A stretch of DNA of 64,000 nt from CBDCMJ01 sp965218875. Lineage in GTDB: Bacteria > Chloroflexota > Dehalococcoidia > Lucifugimonadales > UBA3495. The DNA is taken from assembly GCA_965218875.1 (NCBI GenBank), contig OZ244707.1, forward strand, positions 682,001 through 746,000, in the 5' to 3' direction. The notes below the pieces were generated by a model. It saw nothing but the letters and a program-made list of their open reading frames with translations. It made no database searches and was not told the DNA's origin. Position numbers and translations under genes: made by a program. Below are positions 34,851 to 43,678 of this stretch, piece after piece; within the stretch, counting starts at the first letter, position 1, and the number at the start of each line of letters is the position of its first letter.

Positions 34851-36266
34851 ATGGACAAGCAAGAGATACCCTTTCTTTCCGTCGCCGAGCTGTCCCGTCT
34901 TATCGGGGACCGGCAGGTCTCGCCGGTGGAGGCGGCGGAGGCTTACCTCGAGCGCATCGAGGCGGTGGACCCCGGGCTGAACTCCTACGTCACCGTCTGC
35001 GCCGAGGAAGCCGTCCGGGCCGCCCGGCAGGCCGAGGAAGCCATCGCCCGGGGCGGGTACCTGGGGCCGCTGCACGGGATTCCAGTGGCGGTCAAGGACC
35101 AGTTCTACACCCAGGGAATTCGCACCACCGCCGGCTCCAACCTCCTGTGGGACTTCGTGCCCGACGAGGACGCCGCCGTGGTGTCCGGCCTGAAGAACGC
35201 CGGGGCGGTATTGCTGGGCAAGCTGAACCTCAGCGAGTTTGCCCTGGGGGAGAGCTTCCACCATCCGGCGGGGACGCCCCGGAATCCCTGGGACCCCGAC
35301 CGCAACCCGGGGATTTCTTCCAGCGGCTCGGCAGCGGCCACCGGGGCCTTCCTCTGCGCGGCGTCCCTGGCCGAGGACACCGGCGGCTCCACCCGGATAC
35401 CGGCGGCGTGGAGCGGCCTGGTGGGCCTCCGGCCTACCTGGGGCCTGGTGAGCCGCTACGGCGTGCTGCCCGTTTGCTGGTCCATGGACACCGTGGGCCC
35501 TATCACCCGCACCGTCGAGGACTGTGCCATCACCCTCCAGGCGACCGCCGGTTACGACCCCCGGGACCCCTACACCCGCCGCGCGGCCGTTCCCGACTAT
35601 CGCGCCGCTCTGCAGGGCGACCTGGGCGGGGTCACCGTGGGGGTGCTGACTGAGAAGGTCCTCGGCGATGACGTTGACGGCGAGGTCCGGGACGCGGTCC
35701 TGGCCGCGGTGGAGGTGCTCCGGGAGCTGGGGGCATCCGTGCGCCAGGTGGCCCTGCCCCTGGCCCACGCCGCCGGCCCTGTCTCCAAGTGCTTGACCGA
35801 CATGGAGGGCGCCGCGGTCCACTACGAGGGGTTGAAGCATCGGGCAGGGGAATACGACCACAACACCAGGGTGAGGCTGTTGACTGCCATCCTCACCCCG
35901 GCCCAGGTGTACTACAAGGCCCAAAAGCTGCGGGAGTTGCTCCGCCGGCAAATGCTGGAGCTGCTGGGGGACGTGGACGTGCTGGCGCTGCCCACCTCGC
36001 CCATTCCGGCCCCCAGGATAGCGGAGGCGCCGGGGATCAGGGACCAGGACGACGCCCACAGCCGGATATCCGGGGTCAGGAGCTTCACCGGGGCCTTCAA
36101 CCTGGCCGGCGTGCCGGCCATCTCCGAGCCCTGCGGGTTTAGCTCGGATGGGCTTCCCCTGGCCTTGCAAATCGCCGGCCGGCCCTTCGACGACGCCACG
36201 GTGATGAAGGTGGCCCACGTCTACGAGCAGAACACCCCGTGGCACACCCGCAAGCCCCCGGTGTGA
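34851..36266 (+). CDS. Amidase-signature family amidohydrolase
   Basis: 471 residues. The Ser-cisSer-Lys triad of the amidase family is visible: Lys in IPVAVKDQF, Ser in GISSSGSAAATGAF, and Ser in EDTGGSTRIPAAW. Members cleave amide bonds in varied substrates; GatA is the tRNA-dependent member. No gatB or gatC is adjacent and the C-terminus is not GatA-like, so a catabolic amidase is more likely. It precedes tldD by 55 bp and may be co-transcribed. Confidence 0.88.
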   Translation: MDKQEIPFLSVAELSRLIGDRQVSPVEAAEAYLERIEAVDPGLNSYVTVCAEEAVRAARQAEEAIARGGYLGPLHGIPVAVKDQFYTQGIRTTAGSNLLWDFVPDEDAAVVSGLKNAGAVLLGKLNLSEFALGESFHHPAGTPRNPWDPDRNPGISSSGSAAATGAFLCAASLAEDTGGSTRIPAAWSGLVGLRPTWGLVSRYGVLPVCWSMDTVGPITRTVEDCAITLQATAGYDPRDPYTRRAAVPDYRAALQGDLGGVTVGVLTEKVLGDDVDGEVRDAVLAAVEVLRELGASVRQVALPLAHAAGPVSKCLTDMEGAAVHYEGLKHRAGEYDHNTRVRLLTAILTPAQVYYKAQKLRELLRRQMLELLGDVDVLALPTSPIPAPRIAEAPGIRDQDDAHSRISGVRSFTGAFNLAGVPAISEPCGFSSDGLPLALQIAGRPFDDATVMKVAHVYEQNTPWHTRKPPV

Positions 36267-36321
36267 CTCGCCAAATGCCGATGGCGGTTTCCCCGCCGAG
36301 CTTCCCAGGAGAACCCCCCCC

Positions 36322-37809
36322 ATGCAACAACTGGTGGCGCGCGCCCTGGACTTGGCCCGGCTGAAGGGCGCCGGGTACGCCGACGTCCGGGTGGTCCAGA
36401 CCGAGCAGGAGCTATACACCGTACGCAACGGAGCCGTCGACAATATCAGGGCCGACCAGTCCCTGGGTTTCGGAGTCCGCGTGCTGGTGAACGGCGCCTG
36501 GGGATTCGCCTCCGGCCGCGACCTCTCGCCTTTGGAAGTAGACCGGGTCACCGCCCTGGCGGTGGACGTGGCCCGAGCGTCGGCGTGGCAGCCGCCGGCC
36601 CTGGGCGCCGGCGGGAGAGGCCCGGGGGCACAGCCCAGACCCGGCGTCAACCTGGGGCCGCCGGTGACCAGCCGCGGGACCTATGTAACGCCGGTCCAGG
36701 TGGACCCCTTCACCGTCTCTCCCGAGCAGAAGCTGGGCCTGCTCCTGGATGCCGACCAAGGCATGGGCCTAGTCCCGGGCATCACGGCCCGGCAGAGCAA
36801 CCTGGTTTTCATCCGGGAGCGGAAGACCTTCTCCAACACCGACGGCGCCTACGTGGAGCAGACGATTTTCGAGTCGGGAGGCGGAATCCAGGCCACCGCC
36901 GTCGGCTCCGGCGAGGTGCAGCGCCGTTCCTATCCAGAGTCCCACGGCCGCAAGCAGGCCTGCGCCGGCTGGGAGTACGTTCGCGGCCTGGACCTGCCCG
37001 GCAATGCCCAGCGCACCGCCGAGGAAGCGGCGGCGCTGCTGACGGCCGACCCCTGCCCCCAGGACGTTACCACCTCGGTCATCCTGGGCGGCTCCCAGCT
37101 CGCCCTGCAGGTCCACGAGTCCTGCGGCCACGCCATCGAGCTGGACCGGGCCCTGGGCTCGGAGGCCGCCTTTGCCGGCACGTCGTTTCTAACCCCGGAT
37201 AAGCTGAACAACTTTCGCTACGGCTCCGAGCAGGTCAACATCACCGCCGACAGTCTGCGCCTGCCCGGGTTGGGGACCTATGGGTGGGACGAGGAGGGAG
37301 TTCCCGCCGCGTCGACCCCGGTGGTGAAGGACGGCCTCTTCGTGGGCTACTTGATGTCCCGGGAGAGCGCCCACTCCCTGGGGCTGGAGTCCAACGGCTG
37401 CATGAGGGCTTCTTCCTGGAACCGCATCCCGCTGATCCGAATGACCAACGTCAGCCTGGAACCGGGAGACTGGGCGCTGGATGACCTCATCGCCGACACC
37501 GGCGACGGAATATTCATGGAGACCAACCGCTCCTGGTCCATCGACGACCGCCGCTACAACTTCCAGTTCGGCGTCGAGGTGGGCTACGAGATCAAGAAGG
37601 GCAAGCTGGGGCGGCGGCTGCGCAATTGCACCTATACTGGCATCACCCCGGAGTTTTGGAACTCCTGCGACGCCGTTTGCAGCCGCGACCACTGGGACAT
37701 GTGGGGTACCCCCCAGTGCGGCAAGGGCCAGCCCGGCCAGGTGGCCCACACCGGACATGGGGCCGCTCCCGCCCGCTTCCGCAACGTGAGGGTGGGAGTG
37801 ATGCGTTGA
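36322..37809 (+). CDS. tldD: TldD-family metallopeptidase subunit
   Basis: 495 residues. The metal motif HESCGH (about 265-270) in QVHESCGHAIELDRALGSEA is the TldD HExxxH site. The N-terminal DVRVVQTEQELYTVRNGAVD and the C-terminal GDGIFMETNRSWSIDDRRYN are also typical. TldD pairs with TldE/PmbA to form a protease that processes peptides such as microcin B17 and CcdA. The partner gene follows with a 4-base overlap. A run of Gly/Pro (about 92-115) is an unusual insertion. Confidence 0.93.
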   Translation: MQQLVARALDLARLKGAGYADVRVVQTEQELYTVRNGAVDNIRADQSLGFGVRVLVNGAWGFASGRDLSPLEVDRVTALAVDVARASAWQPPALGAGGRGPGAQPRPGVNLGPPVTSRGTYVTPVQVDPFTVSPEQKLGLLLDADQGMGLVPGITARQSNLVFIRERKTFSNTDGAYVEQTIFESGGGIQATAVGSGEVQRRSYPESHGRKQACAGWEYVRGLDLPGNAQRTAEEAAALLTADPCPQDVTTSVILGGSQLALQVHESCGHAIELDRALGSEAAFAGTSFLTPDKLNNFRYGSEQVNITADSLRLPGLGTYGWDEEGVPAASTPVVKDGLFVGYLMSRESAHSLGLESNGCMRASSWNRIPLIRMTNVSLEPGDWALDDLIADTGDGIFMETNRSWSIDDRRYNFQFGVEVGYEIKKGKLGRRLRNCTYTGITPEFWNSCDAVCSRDHWDMWGTPQCGKGQPGQVAHTGHGAAPARFRNVRVGVMR

Positions 37810-39137
37810 TTGGCCGGGAAGGGTGCGACGCCATCTTGGACCGGGCCGTGGGCCTGGCCGCCGACGGCTCCGCCGACTTCTACCTGAGCGCCCAGGACCT
37901 GGGATTGACCCGGTTCGCCGGCAATGCGGTCCATCAGAACGTGTCCCACTCCGACGCCCAGCTTCACGTGCGCGCGGCCGCGGGCCGCCGCCTGGGGCGC
38001 GCCGTGACCAATGACCTCAGCCCCGAGGGGATAGCCTGGGGCGTGGAGCAGGCCCGGCGCAACGCCCTGCTGATGCCCGAAGACCCCGACTTCCCCGGCC
38101 TGCCCCTGCCGGGTCCGGCGCCGGTGACCCCGGCGTTCGACCCCGCCACCGCGGCCTATACGCCGGAGGACCGGGCCCGGGCCGTCAGCGCCGTGTGCCG
38201 CGCCGCGGCGGACCGGGGGCTTGACGCGTTCGGCGCCTGCCGCACCGGGGTGCAGGAGACGGCCGTGGCCGGGACCCACGGCGTCCGGGCCTACCACGCG
38301 GGCACCTTCGCCGGGCTGCTGATCACCATGATGAGCGGCACCTCGTCCGGCTGGGCCAAGGGTGGGTCCTGGTGCGTGGGCGACCTCGATCCCCGGGCGC
38401 TGGCGAAGGAGGCTGCCGCCAAGGCCCTCGATGGAGAAAATCCCCGGGCCCTGGAGCCGGGCCGGTATCCGGTGGTCCTGGAACACTACGCGGTGGACGA
38501 CATACTGTCAGCGTTGAGTCTCTACGGCATGGGGGCCCAGGCGGTGCAGGAGGGCCGGAGCTGGATGAACGGGCTGATGGGGCAGGCCGCCTTGAGTCCC
38601 CTGGTCTCCATTTGGGACGACGGCGCGGACCCCGCCGGTTGGCCGGCGCCCTTCGACGCCGAGGGCATGCCCCGCCGGAAGGTGGAGATAGTCACCGACG
38701 GCGTGGTGGGGGAGCCAGTGCACAACTCTTACACCGCGGCCAAGGAGGGCAAGGTCTCCACGGGGCACCAGGTCAACTTTGGCGGGGCGCCCTATGCCTC
38801 CAACCTGTTCATGAGGGAGGGAAGCCACACCCTGGAGGAGCTCATCGCTTCCACCTCGCGGGGTCTTTACGTGACTCGCTTTCACTACACCCGCCTGGTC
38901 CATAACCGGGGCTGCGTCATGACCGGCATGACCAGGGACGGCGTCTTTCTCATTGAGGAGGGACGCCTGAGCGGCCCGGTAAAGGACCTGAGGTTCACCC
39001 AGTCCTACGTGGACGCCCTGGCGGGGGCGGAGGCCGTGGGAGACCACACCAGGCTCTCCTTGAACGAGGCGGGGTTCGCCACCCGAGCCCCCCGGCTCAA
39101 GCTGGCCGAGTTCAACTTCACCGGCGTGACGGCGTAG
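37806..39137 (+). CDS. tldE: TldE/PmbA-family subunit
   Basis: 443 residues, the non-catalytic partner of TldD. The start is TTG at 37806 within TTGA, overlapping the TldD stop. GLTRFAGNAVHQNVSHSDAQ, the central PVVLEHYAVDDILSALSLYG and the C-terminal KDLRFTQSYVDALAGAEAVG are family segments. Translational coupling explains the lack of an ATG. The pair probably degrades or matures a small peptide, but no precursor gene is evident nearby. Confidence 0.9.
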   Translation: MIGREGCDAILDRAVGLAADGSADFYLSAQDLGLTRFAGNAVHQNVSHSDAQLHVRAAAGRRLGRAVTNDLSPEGIAWGVEQARRNALLMPEDPDFPGLPLPGPAPVTPAFDPATAAYTPEDRARAVSAVCRAAADRGLDAFGACRTGVQETAVAGTHGVRAYHAGTFAGLLITMMSGTSSGWAKGGSWCVGDLDPRALAKEAAAKALDGENPRALEPGRYPVVLEHYAVDDILSALSLYGMGAQAVQEGRSWMNGLMGQAALSPLVSIWDDGADPAGWPAPFDAEGMPRRKVEIVTDGVVGEPVHNSYTAAKEGKVSTGHQVNFGGAPYASNLFMREGSHTLEELIASTSRGLYVTRFHYTRLVHNRGCVMTGMTRDGVFLIEEGRLSGPVKDLRFTQSYVDALAGAEAVGDHTRLSLNEAGFATRAPRLKLAEFNFTGVTA

Positions 39138-39154
39138 GGGGCGGAACATTCCTG

Positions 39155-39490
39155 ATGTCTGATCAGCTCGACTACCACGACCCCCGGTATACCAAGAGCG
39201 CGGCTGAGATCCTCCGTCGGCACAACAACGCCGAGCCTGAGGCCAACCTCACCAGCGCGGTGCGTGACTTCACTCCTCCATCTCCGAGGCTGGCCAAGCG
39301 GCGGCCCACGGCGCGGCCCGCCAACTGGAACGGTTGCGGCAGAAAAGGGAAAGGCTCACGGTGACGGTGGCCCGGCGGGAGCTGCGGACGTGGCTGCGGG
39401 GGTCGGAGGAGGGAGCCGCGGTGGAGAGCTTGGTGGCGCGGCTGCTGGAGGCGAGGCCGGAGGACGGGCGGGCGACGATAGGGGGTGACT
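39155..39490 (+). pseudogene. Remnant of a large restriction/methylase gene
   Basis: The frame opens LDYHDPRYTKSAAEILRRHN and continues EPEANLTSAVRDF, which I recall as the exact opening of Eco57I-like N6-methylase/restriction proteins in Chloroflexota, then diverges at once (39272 onward). A second frame (about 39290-39490) encodes a charged helix, RQLERLRQKRERLTVTVARR, ending in a TGA, which may be the old C-terminus. The large middle part is gone. Confidence 0.5.
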
Positions 39491-39569
39491 GACAGCAGAC
39501 CGTAGCATTTCTCTCACGAACATGGAAAGATGTTGGGCGTAGGCCGAATGGCGCGGAGACGGATGCCAA

Positions 39570-40193
39570 GTGCTGCGAAGTGTCCGGAGAACCTGTGCCG
39601 TTTTGGGTTTCCTGGTCCTCTTGGCGTTGGCGCTGCACTTCGCCTTGCCGGACATGGGCCGGGCCCGGGACGTGGGTGGAATTGTCCAGGTCACGGTGAC
39701 CGTTCTCGCCATCGTGGCTGGTGGGGTTTTCGCCTATGACAAGCTACAGATATTCCGAGACTTCGAGCCTCACCTCACCATCTCGCACTTGATTACGCAT
39801 CGGACCATCGGCGAAAGTTACGTCCACGTTGCCGTGACCGCGAACCTCATCAACAGTTCCAAGGTTGAAATGCAAATTTTGGATGGGTTATTCCGCCTAC
39901 AGCATATCGCTCCCTTCTCGGATGAAGAAGTCGAGTTCATACTGTCCGAGAACAGCCGGCTAAAGGATATTCAATGGCCGACTCTGATCGAAGAACGGCG
40001 TGCGTGGAACGGGAGCGAGTTCCTGATAGAACCCGGGGAGTCGCATCAAGAGACTGTCGAGTTTGTTATCGGTAGAGACGTGGAGTCAGTGCTAATCTAC
40101 ACCTACTTCTACAATTCGAGGTACACTTCCGCCTCTCCTTCGGCTGAAGGCTGGGGCGCGGCGACCGTTTCTGATATGCCCTCCATGATATAA
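39570..40193 (+). CDS. Hypothetical protein with two N-terminal membrane segments
   Basis: 207 residues. TM1 is about residues 9-27 (CAVLGFLVLLALALHFALP) and TM2 about 37-55 (GIVQVTVTVLAIVAGGVFAY), followed by about 150 residues of beta-type sequence (HVAVTANLINSSKVEMQILD). The soluble part would lie outside or inside the inner membrane depending on topology. No family recognised. G+C is visibly lower than in neighbouring genes, which suggests recent acquisition. Confidence 0.6.
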   Translation: MLRSVRRTCAVLGFLVLLALALHFALPDMGRARDVGGIVQVTVTVLAIVAGGVFAYDKLQIFRDFEPHLTISHLITHRTIGESYVHVAVTANLINSSKVEMQILDGLFRLQHIAPFSDEEVEFILSENSRLKDIQWPTLIEERRAWNGSEFLIEPGESHQETVEFVIGRDVESVLIYTYFYNSRYTSASPSAEGWGAATVSDMPSMI

Positions 40194-40233
40194 TTGGGTC
40201 TAATAAGGGCGGGGAGTCTTCTGAGGTATACGG

Positions 40234-40383
40234 ATGCTCAAGCGTGGCAAGAATAAGGTAGATAGAAGCCGTCATCCCGACTACAAAGGGACGGCTCCCA
40301 GGACCGCGCCGCCCGCGAGGGAGCCCTCCGCCAAGCCTCCGGGCAAGCCTGATATCATTAAGAAGCCGCCTGCAAAAAGCTGA
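40234..40383 (+). CDS. Possible small basic, proline-rich protein
   Basis: 49 codons from ATG 40234 with GAGG 8 nt upstream. The product is Lys/Arg/Pro-rich: LKRGKNKVDRSRHPDYKGTA at the start and PPGKPDIIKKPPAKS at the end. It lies 40 bp after the hypothetical membrane gene. Composition is coding-like but no family is known. Confidence 0.35.
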   Translation: MLKRGKNKVDRSRHPDYKGTAPRTAPPAREPSAKPPGKPDIIKKPPAKS

Positions 40384-40534
40384 ATACGCTGACCCTTTCC
40401 CATGGCTGCAGCCGGCTTCGGGTGGCCACCGGACCGCACCCAACGCCGGTGCTCAACTGGTTGCGATTCATTGGGGCGGCCCTGTCTAGCTTCTCCAGGT
40501 AAGCTGGCAGACCGGCTCGGCGCCTGTACGCGGC

Positions 40535-41308
40535 CTAGTAGTTCCAGCGGGGGTCGCGCTTCTCCAGGAACGCGGCGATTCCCTCCTGAGCGTCCTCGGC
40601 CAGCAGGTTCTCCACCATGACCTGCTGGGCCACCTCGTAGGCCGCGGGGCGGTCCAACTCCACCTGCCGATAGAAGGCCGGCTTGCCAATGGCCAGGGTC
40701 TGGGAACTGGCTCGGGCAATCTGGCGGGCCAGTTCCATCACGTGCTCTTCCAAGCCGTCCGCGGGGGTGACCCGGCTGATCAGGCCGAACTCCAGGGCTT
40801 CCCGGGCTGATATGGGGTTGCCGGTGAGCAGCATCTCCATGGCCTTCTTGGGCATAACGGAGCGGGCCACGGCCACGCCGGGGGTCGTGCAGAACAGGCC
40901 GATCTGCACCCCGGGGGTGGCGAAAGACGCGGTATCGGCCGCGACCGCCAGGTCGCAGGTAGCCACCAACTGGCAGCCGGCGGCGGTGGCCAGGCCCTGG
41001 ACTTGGGCTATCACCGGCTTGGGCAGCAATCTTACGGCTTCCATCACCGACGTGCACTCGGCGAATATGGCGGCGTATTCTTCTTCGGCGCCGTCCACCA
41101 TCTCGCGGAGGTCGTGGCCGGAACAGAAGACGGGGCCTTCAGAGCGGATGACCACCACCCGGGCCGCGGGGTCGTCCCCGATGCGGTCCAGGCGCTCCCG
41201 GAACTGGGCCAGGACGGCCCGGGACAGCGCGTTGTGCTTGGCGGGGTTGTTGAGGGTCAGGACGGCCACGCCGTCCACCAAGTCGCACAAGACCCAATCG
41301 TCACTCAT
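40535..41308 (-). CDS. Enoyl-CoA hydratase/isomerase family protein (ECHDC3-like)
   Basis: 257 residues with the crotonase fold: FCSGHDLREMVDG and AQVQGLATAAGCQLVATCDL form the oxyanion and CoA-binding segments. The position of the second catalytic Glu of hydratases reads ATPGVQIGLFCTTPGVAVAR, the ECHDC3 pattern, which lacks that Glu. It may therefore catalyse another crotonase-type reaction. ATG 41308 has a weak GGAGCC site. It is the last gene of the minus-strand cluster, 131 bp after the FMN oxidase. Confidence 0.88.
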   Translation of the reverse strand: MSDDWVLCDLVDGVAVLTLNNPAKHNALSRAVLAQFRERLDRIGDDPAARVVVIRSEGPVFCSGHDLREMVDGAEEEYAAIFAECTSVMEAVRLLPKPVIAQVQGLATAAGCQLVATCDLAVAADTASFATPGVQIGLFCTTPGVAVARSVMPKKAMEMLLTGNPISAREALEFGLISRVTPADGLEEHVMELARQIARASSQTLAIGKPAFYRQVELDRPAAYEVAQQVMVENLLAEDAQEGIAAFLEKRDPRWNY

Positions 41309-41439
41309 AAGTTGGCTCCTTTGGCCCGCGGTGCGGCTTGCTCGCAGGAGGGGCAAGCCCCGGTGGGCGGCGCGGCGGCGCAGTCGCCCCCAGAGGCGCC
41401 AGGCAAGGGCGCTGCCGCTGCCGCGCGGGCCGCCATGCT

Positions 41440-42648
41440 CTACGCCAGCAGCCTGGCCTTTTGCGTTTCGAACTCCTCCAGGGTCAGGTAGCCCTGCCGG
41501 TGCAGCGCGGCGAGGCGTTCCAGGTTTCCTACCATTCCGACCACTCCGGCCACTCCGCCGTCGCTGCCGGGAGACTCCCGATGGTCCACCAGGCCCCGGT
41601 CCACCTGCCGCACGCTGGTGACCCCGCACAGTCCCATGGCGACGCTGAGCTCGTCGCGCAGGATGTCCAGCACGTCGACAACCCCGGCCTCGCCGTTCAC
41701 GGACAGACCCCAGAAGATGGGGCGCCCGATGAACACGGCTTTGGCTCCCAGGGCCAGCGCCTTCAGCACGTCCGTACCCTGCCTGATGCCTCCGTCCAGG
41801 TACACCTCCAGCCGCTCGCCCACCGCGTCGACGACCTCCGGGAGCATCTCGATGGTCCCCCTGCTGCCCTGCAGAGCGTGACCGCCGTGGTTGGAAACGA
41901 TCAGCGCCTCCACCCCGTGGTCGGCGCAGAGGGCGGCGTCCTCGGCGGTCTGCACGCCCTTGACCATCAGCGGCATGGAGGTGATGGAGCGGAGCCACTC
42001 CAGGTCGCCCCAGTTGAGGGAGCTGTCGAAGCTCTCGGCGAAGTTTTCCCGGGTGGGCAGATTGGGCAGCTCGATGCCCTCGAAGTTCTTCAGCGTCCGT
42101 TCCGCCTCCAGAATGTAGGCGTAGCGGTACTCCCGTTCCCTGGAGTTGGCACCCAGGTTGTCCACGGTCAGCATCAGCCCCGTATAGCCCGCGTTCTCGG
42201 CCCGGCGCACCAGGATCTCCGTCAGCTCCCGGTCGGGAAAGAAATATAGCTGAAACCACAACGGGCCGGCGGCGGCGCCGGCCACCTCCTCTATGCTGTA
42301 GCTGGAGGCGGTGCTCAGGCTGAGGATGGTGCCCCGGGACCCGGCGGCCCGGACCGACGCCAGCTCGCCCAGCGGGTGGGCCCGCTGGTGGGTGCCGGTG
42401 GGGGCCAGCATTATGGGAAGGCTGATTTCCTGTCCCAGCACCTCGGCGGAGAGGTCGCGCCGGCTCACGTCAACGAGTACCCTGGGCCGGAGCTTCACGC
42501 GGTCGAAGGCCGCCACGTTGTTGGTGTTGGTGGTCCAGTCGGCGGCGCCGATTTCCCCGAACAGGCGGTCGAACACCGCCTTGGACATGGTCTCCTTAGC
42601 CCGGCCCTCGTAATCGGCGATGCTCAGCAGCGATGATTGGCTGGTCAA
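41440..42648 (-). CDS. FMN-dependent alpha-hydroxyacid oxidase/dehydrogenase with C-terminal SHOCT-like tail
   Basis: 402 residues. The TIM-barrel shows LPIMLAPTGTHQRAHPLGEL, LWFQLYFFPDRE, the FMN-binding MVKGVQTAEDAALCADHGVE, and DGGIRQGTDVLKALALGAKA. The catalytic segment reads SNHGGHALQG: the His base is present but the usual following Arg (GGRQLD), which binds the substrate carboxylate, is His. After about residue 345 a linker leads to NLERLAALHRQGYLTLEEFE, a SHOCT-like oligomerisation motif rare in this family. TTG start with GGAGGT 8 nt upstream, abutting the NHL gene. Confidence 0.88.
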   Translation of the reverse strand: MTSQSSLLSIADYEGRAKETMSKAVFDRLFGEIGAADWTTNTNNVAAFDRVKLRPRVLVDVSRRDLSAEVLGQEISLPIMLAPTGTHQRAHPLGELASVRAAGSRGTILSLSTASSYSIEEVAGAAAGPLWFQLYFFPDRELTEILVRRAENAGYTGLMLTVDNLGANSREREYRYAYILEAERTLKNFEGIELPNLPTRENFAESFDSSLNWGDLEWLRSITSMPLMVKGVQTAEDAALCADHGVEALIVSNHGGHALQGSRGTIEMLPEVVDAVGERLEVYLDGGIRQGTDVLKALALGAKAVFIGRPIFWGLSVNGEAGVVDVLDILRDELSVAMGLCGVTSVRQVDRGLVDHRESPGSDGGVAGVVGMVGNLERLAALHRQGYLTLEEFETQKARLLA

Positions 42649-42649
42649 T

Positions 42650-43528
42650 TTACTCGCACCTCCGGTACTTGAGCAGGCGCTGCCCCTCCAGGTTCTGGTT
42701 GATGTACAGGTCGCCCCGGGAGTCCACCCAAATGGCGTGGGCCCCGGCGTCGGTGGGACCGGCCCAGCGGGCCAGGACTTCCCCTTCGATGCTCAGCACG
42801 GTCATGAAGGTGTCCAGTTCCGGCACGAAGACGGCTTCGTCGGCGTCGATGTAGATGTCGCAGGGGCGGGCGAGGCCGGTCCACTGGGCGAGAAAGGCGC
42901 CCTCCGGGGAGAATATCTGGATGCGGTTGTTCTCCCGGTCGGCGACGAAGACCCGGCCGTCGGTGTGCACCCATACCCCGTGGGGCACGTGGAACTCCCC
43001 GGGGGCGGACTTGCCCGGCGCGCCCCAGGAGAACTCCAGGGACCCTTCCGCGGTGAACCGGTGCACCCGGGCGTTGCCATAGCCGTCGGAGATATACAGC
43101 GCTCCCTCAGGGGAGAGGGCCACGTCGCTGGGCCGGTGGAACGGCCCGGCGGCGCGCTGCACCACGTCCTGGTAGTTGCCGGACCATCCGGTGTCCGAGG
43201 GCTGGTCCCAGGAGCCCAGGGTCAGCAGCAGATTGCCGCCGGAGTCGTACTTCAGCACCACGTGGCTGTTCTTCACCGGCAGGTAGAGGTTCTCCTCGGC
43301 GTCGATGTACATGCCGTGGGCGTCAGTCAGCACCCCCTCCCCCCAGGAAGAGAGGTAATTTCCCTCGCGGTCCAACACGATCAGGGGATGATCGCCGCGG
43401 TTGAACAGGTAGACCCGGTCCGCCGAGTCGGTGACAATGGCGGTCTGGCCCAGGGTCCAGCCCGCGGGCAGCTTGGCCCAGTCCGCCACCAGTTCGTAGG
43501 TATACTTGCCGGCGCCTACGGTTGTCAT
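42650..43528 (-). CDS. NHL-repeat six-bladed beta-propeller protein
   Basis: 292 residues with repeated blades: GVLTDAHGMYIDAEENLYLP, RPSDVALSPEGALYISDGYG, VPHGVWVHTDGRVFVADREN, RPCDIYIDADEAVFVPELDT and GAHAIWVDSRGDLYINQNLE. NHL propellers of this type act as lyases, lactonases or binding scaffolds. No signal peptide. ATG 43528 has GAGGAG upstream. It overlaps translationally with the FMN oxidase (stop and start 1 nt apart). Confidence 0.85.
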   Translation of the reverse strand: MTTVGAGKYTYELVADWAKLPAGWTLGQTAIVTDSADRVYLFNRGDHPLIVLDREGNYLSSWGEGVLTDAHGMYIDAEENLYLPVKNSHVVLKYDSGGNLLLTLGSWDQPSDTGWSGNYQDVVQRAAGPFHRPSDVALSPEGALYISDGYGNARVHRFTAEGSLEFSWGAPGKSAPGEFHVPHGVWVHTDGRVFVADRENNRIQIFSPEGAFLAQWTGLARPCDIYIDADEAVFVPELDTFMTVLSIEGEVLARWAGPTDAGAHAIWVDSRGDLYINQNLEGQRLLKYRRCE

Positions 43529-43678
43529 CTCCTCTACCTCCAAGACGTTAGTCCGAGTGCCCGTTGGCTTCACGGGCCGGAGTCGTCGCCTCTCGAATGC
43601 CGCCGGGGAGATTACGGCGCTGGGCTTCGGCGGGAAGCCGAGGTCCCCGGCGGAGTGCGGCCCGCGGGGGTTGGCCCC

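Noticed and set aside
34821..36650. Minus-strand frame of 609 codons
   Set aside because: Antisense to the amidase and tldD genes; no recognisable domain, Gly/His/Val-rich composition.
40535..42259. 574-codon frame ending in the enoyl-CoA hydratase
   Set aside because: Only the last 257 codons are real. The upstream part is the wrong frame of the FMN oxidase gene; the true start is ATG 41308.
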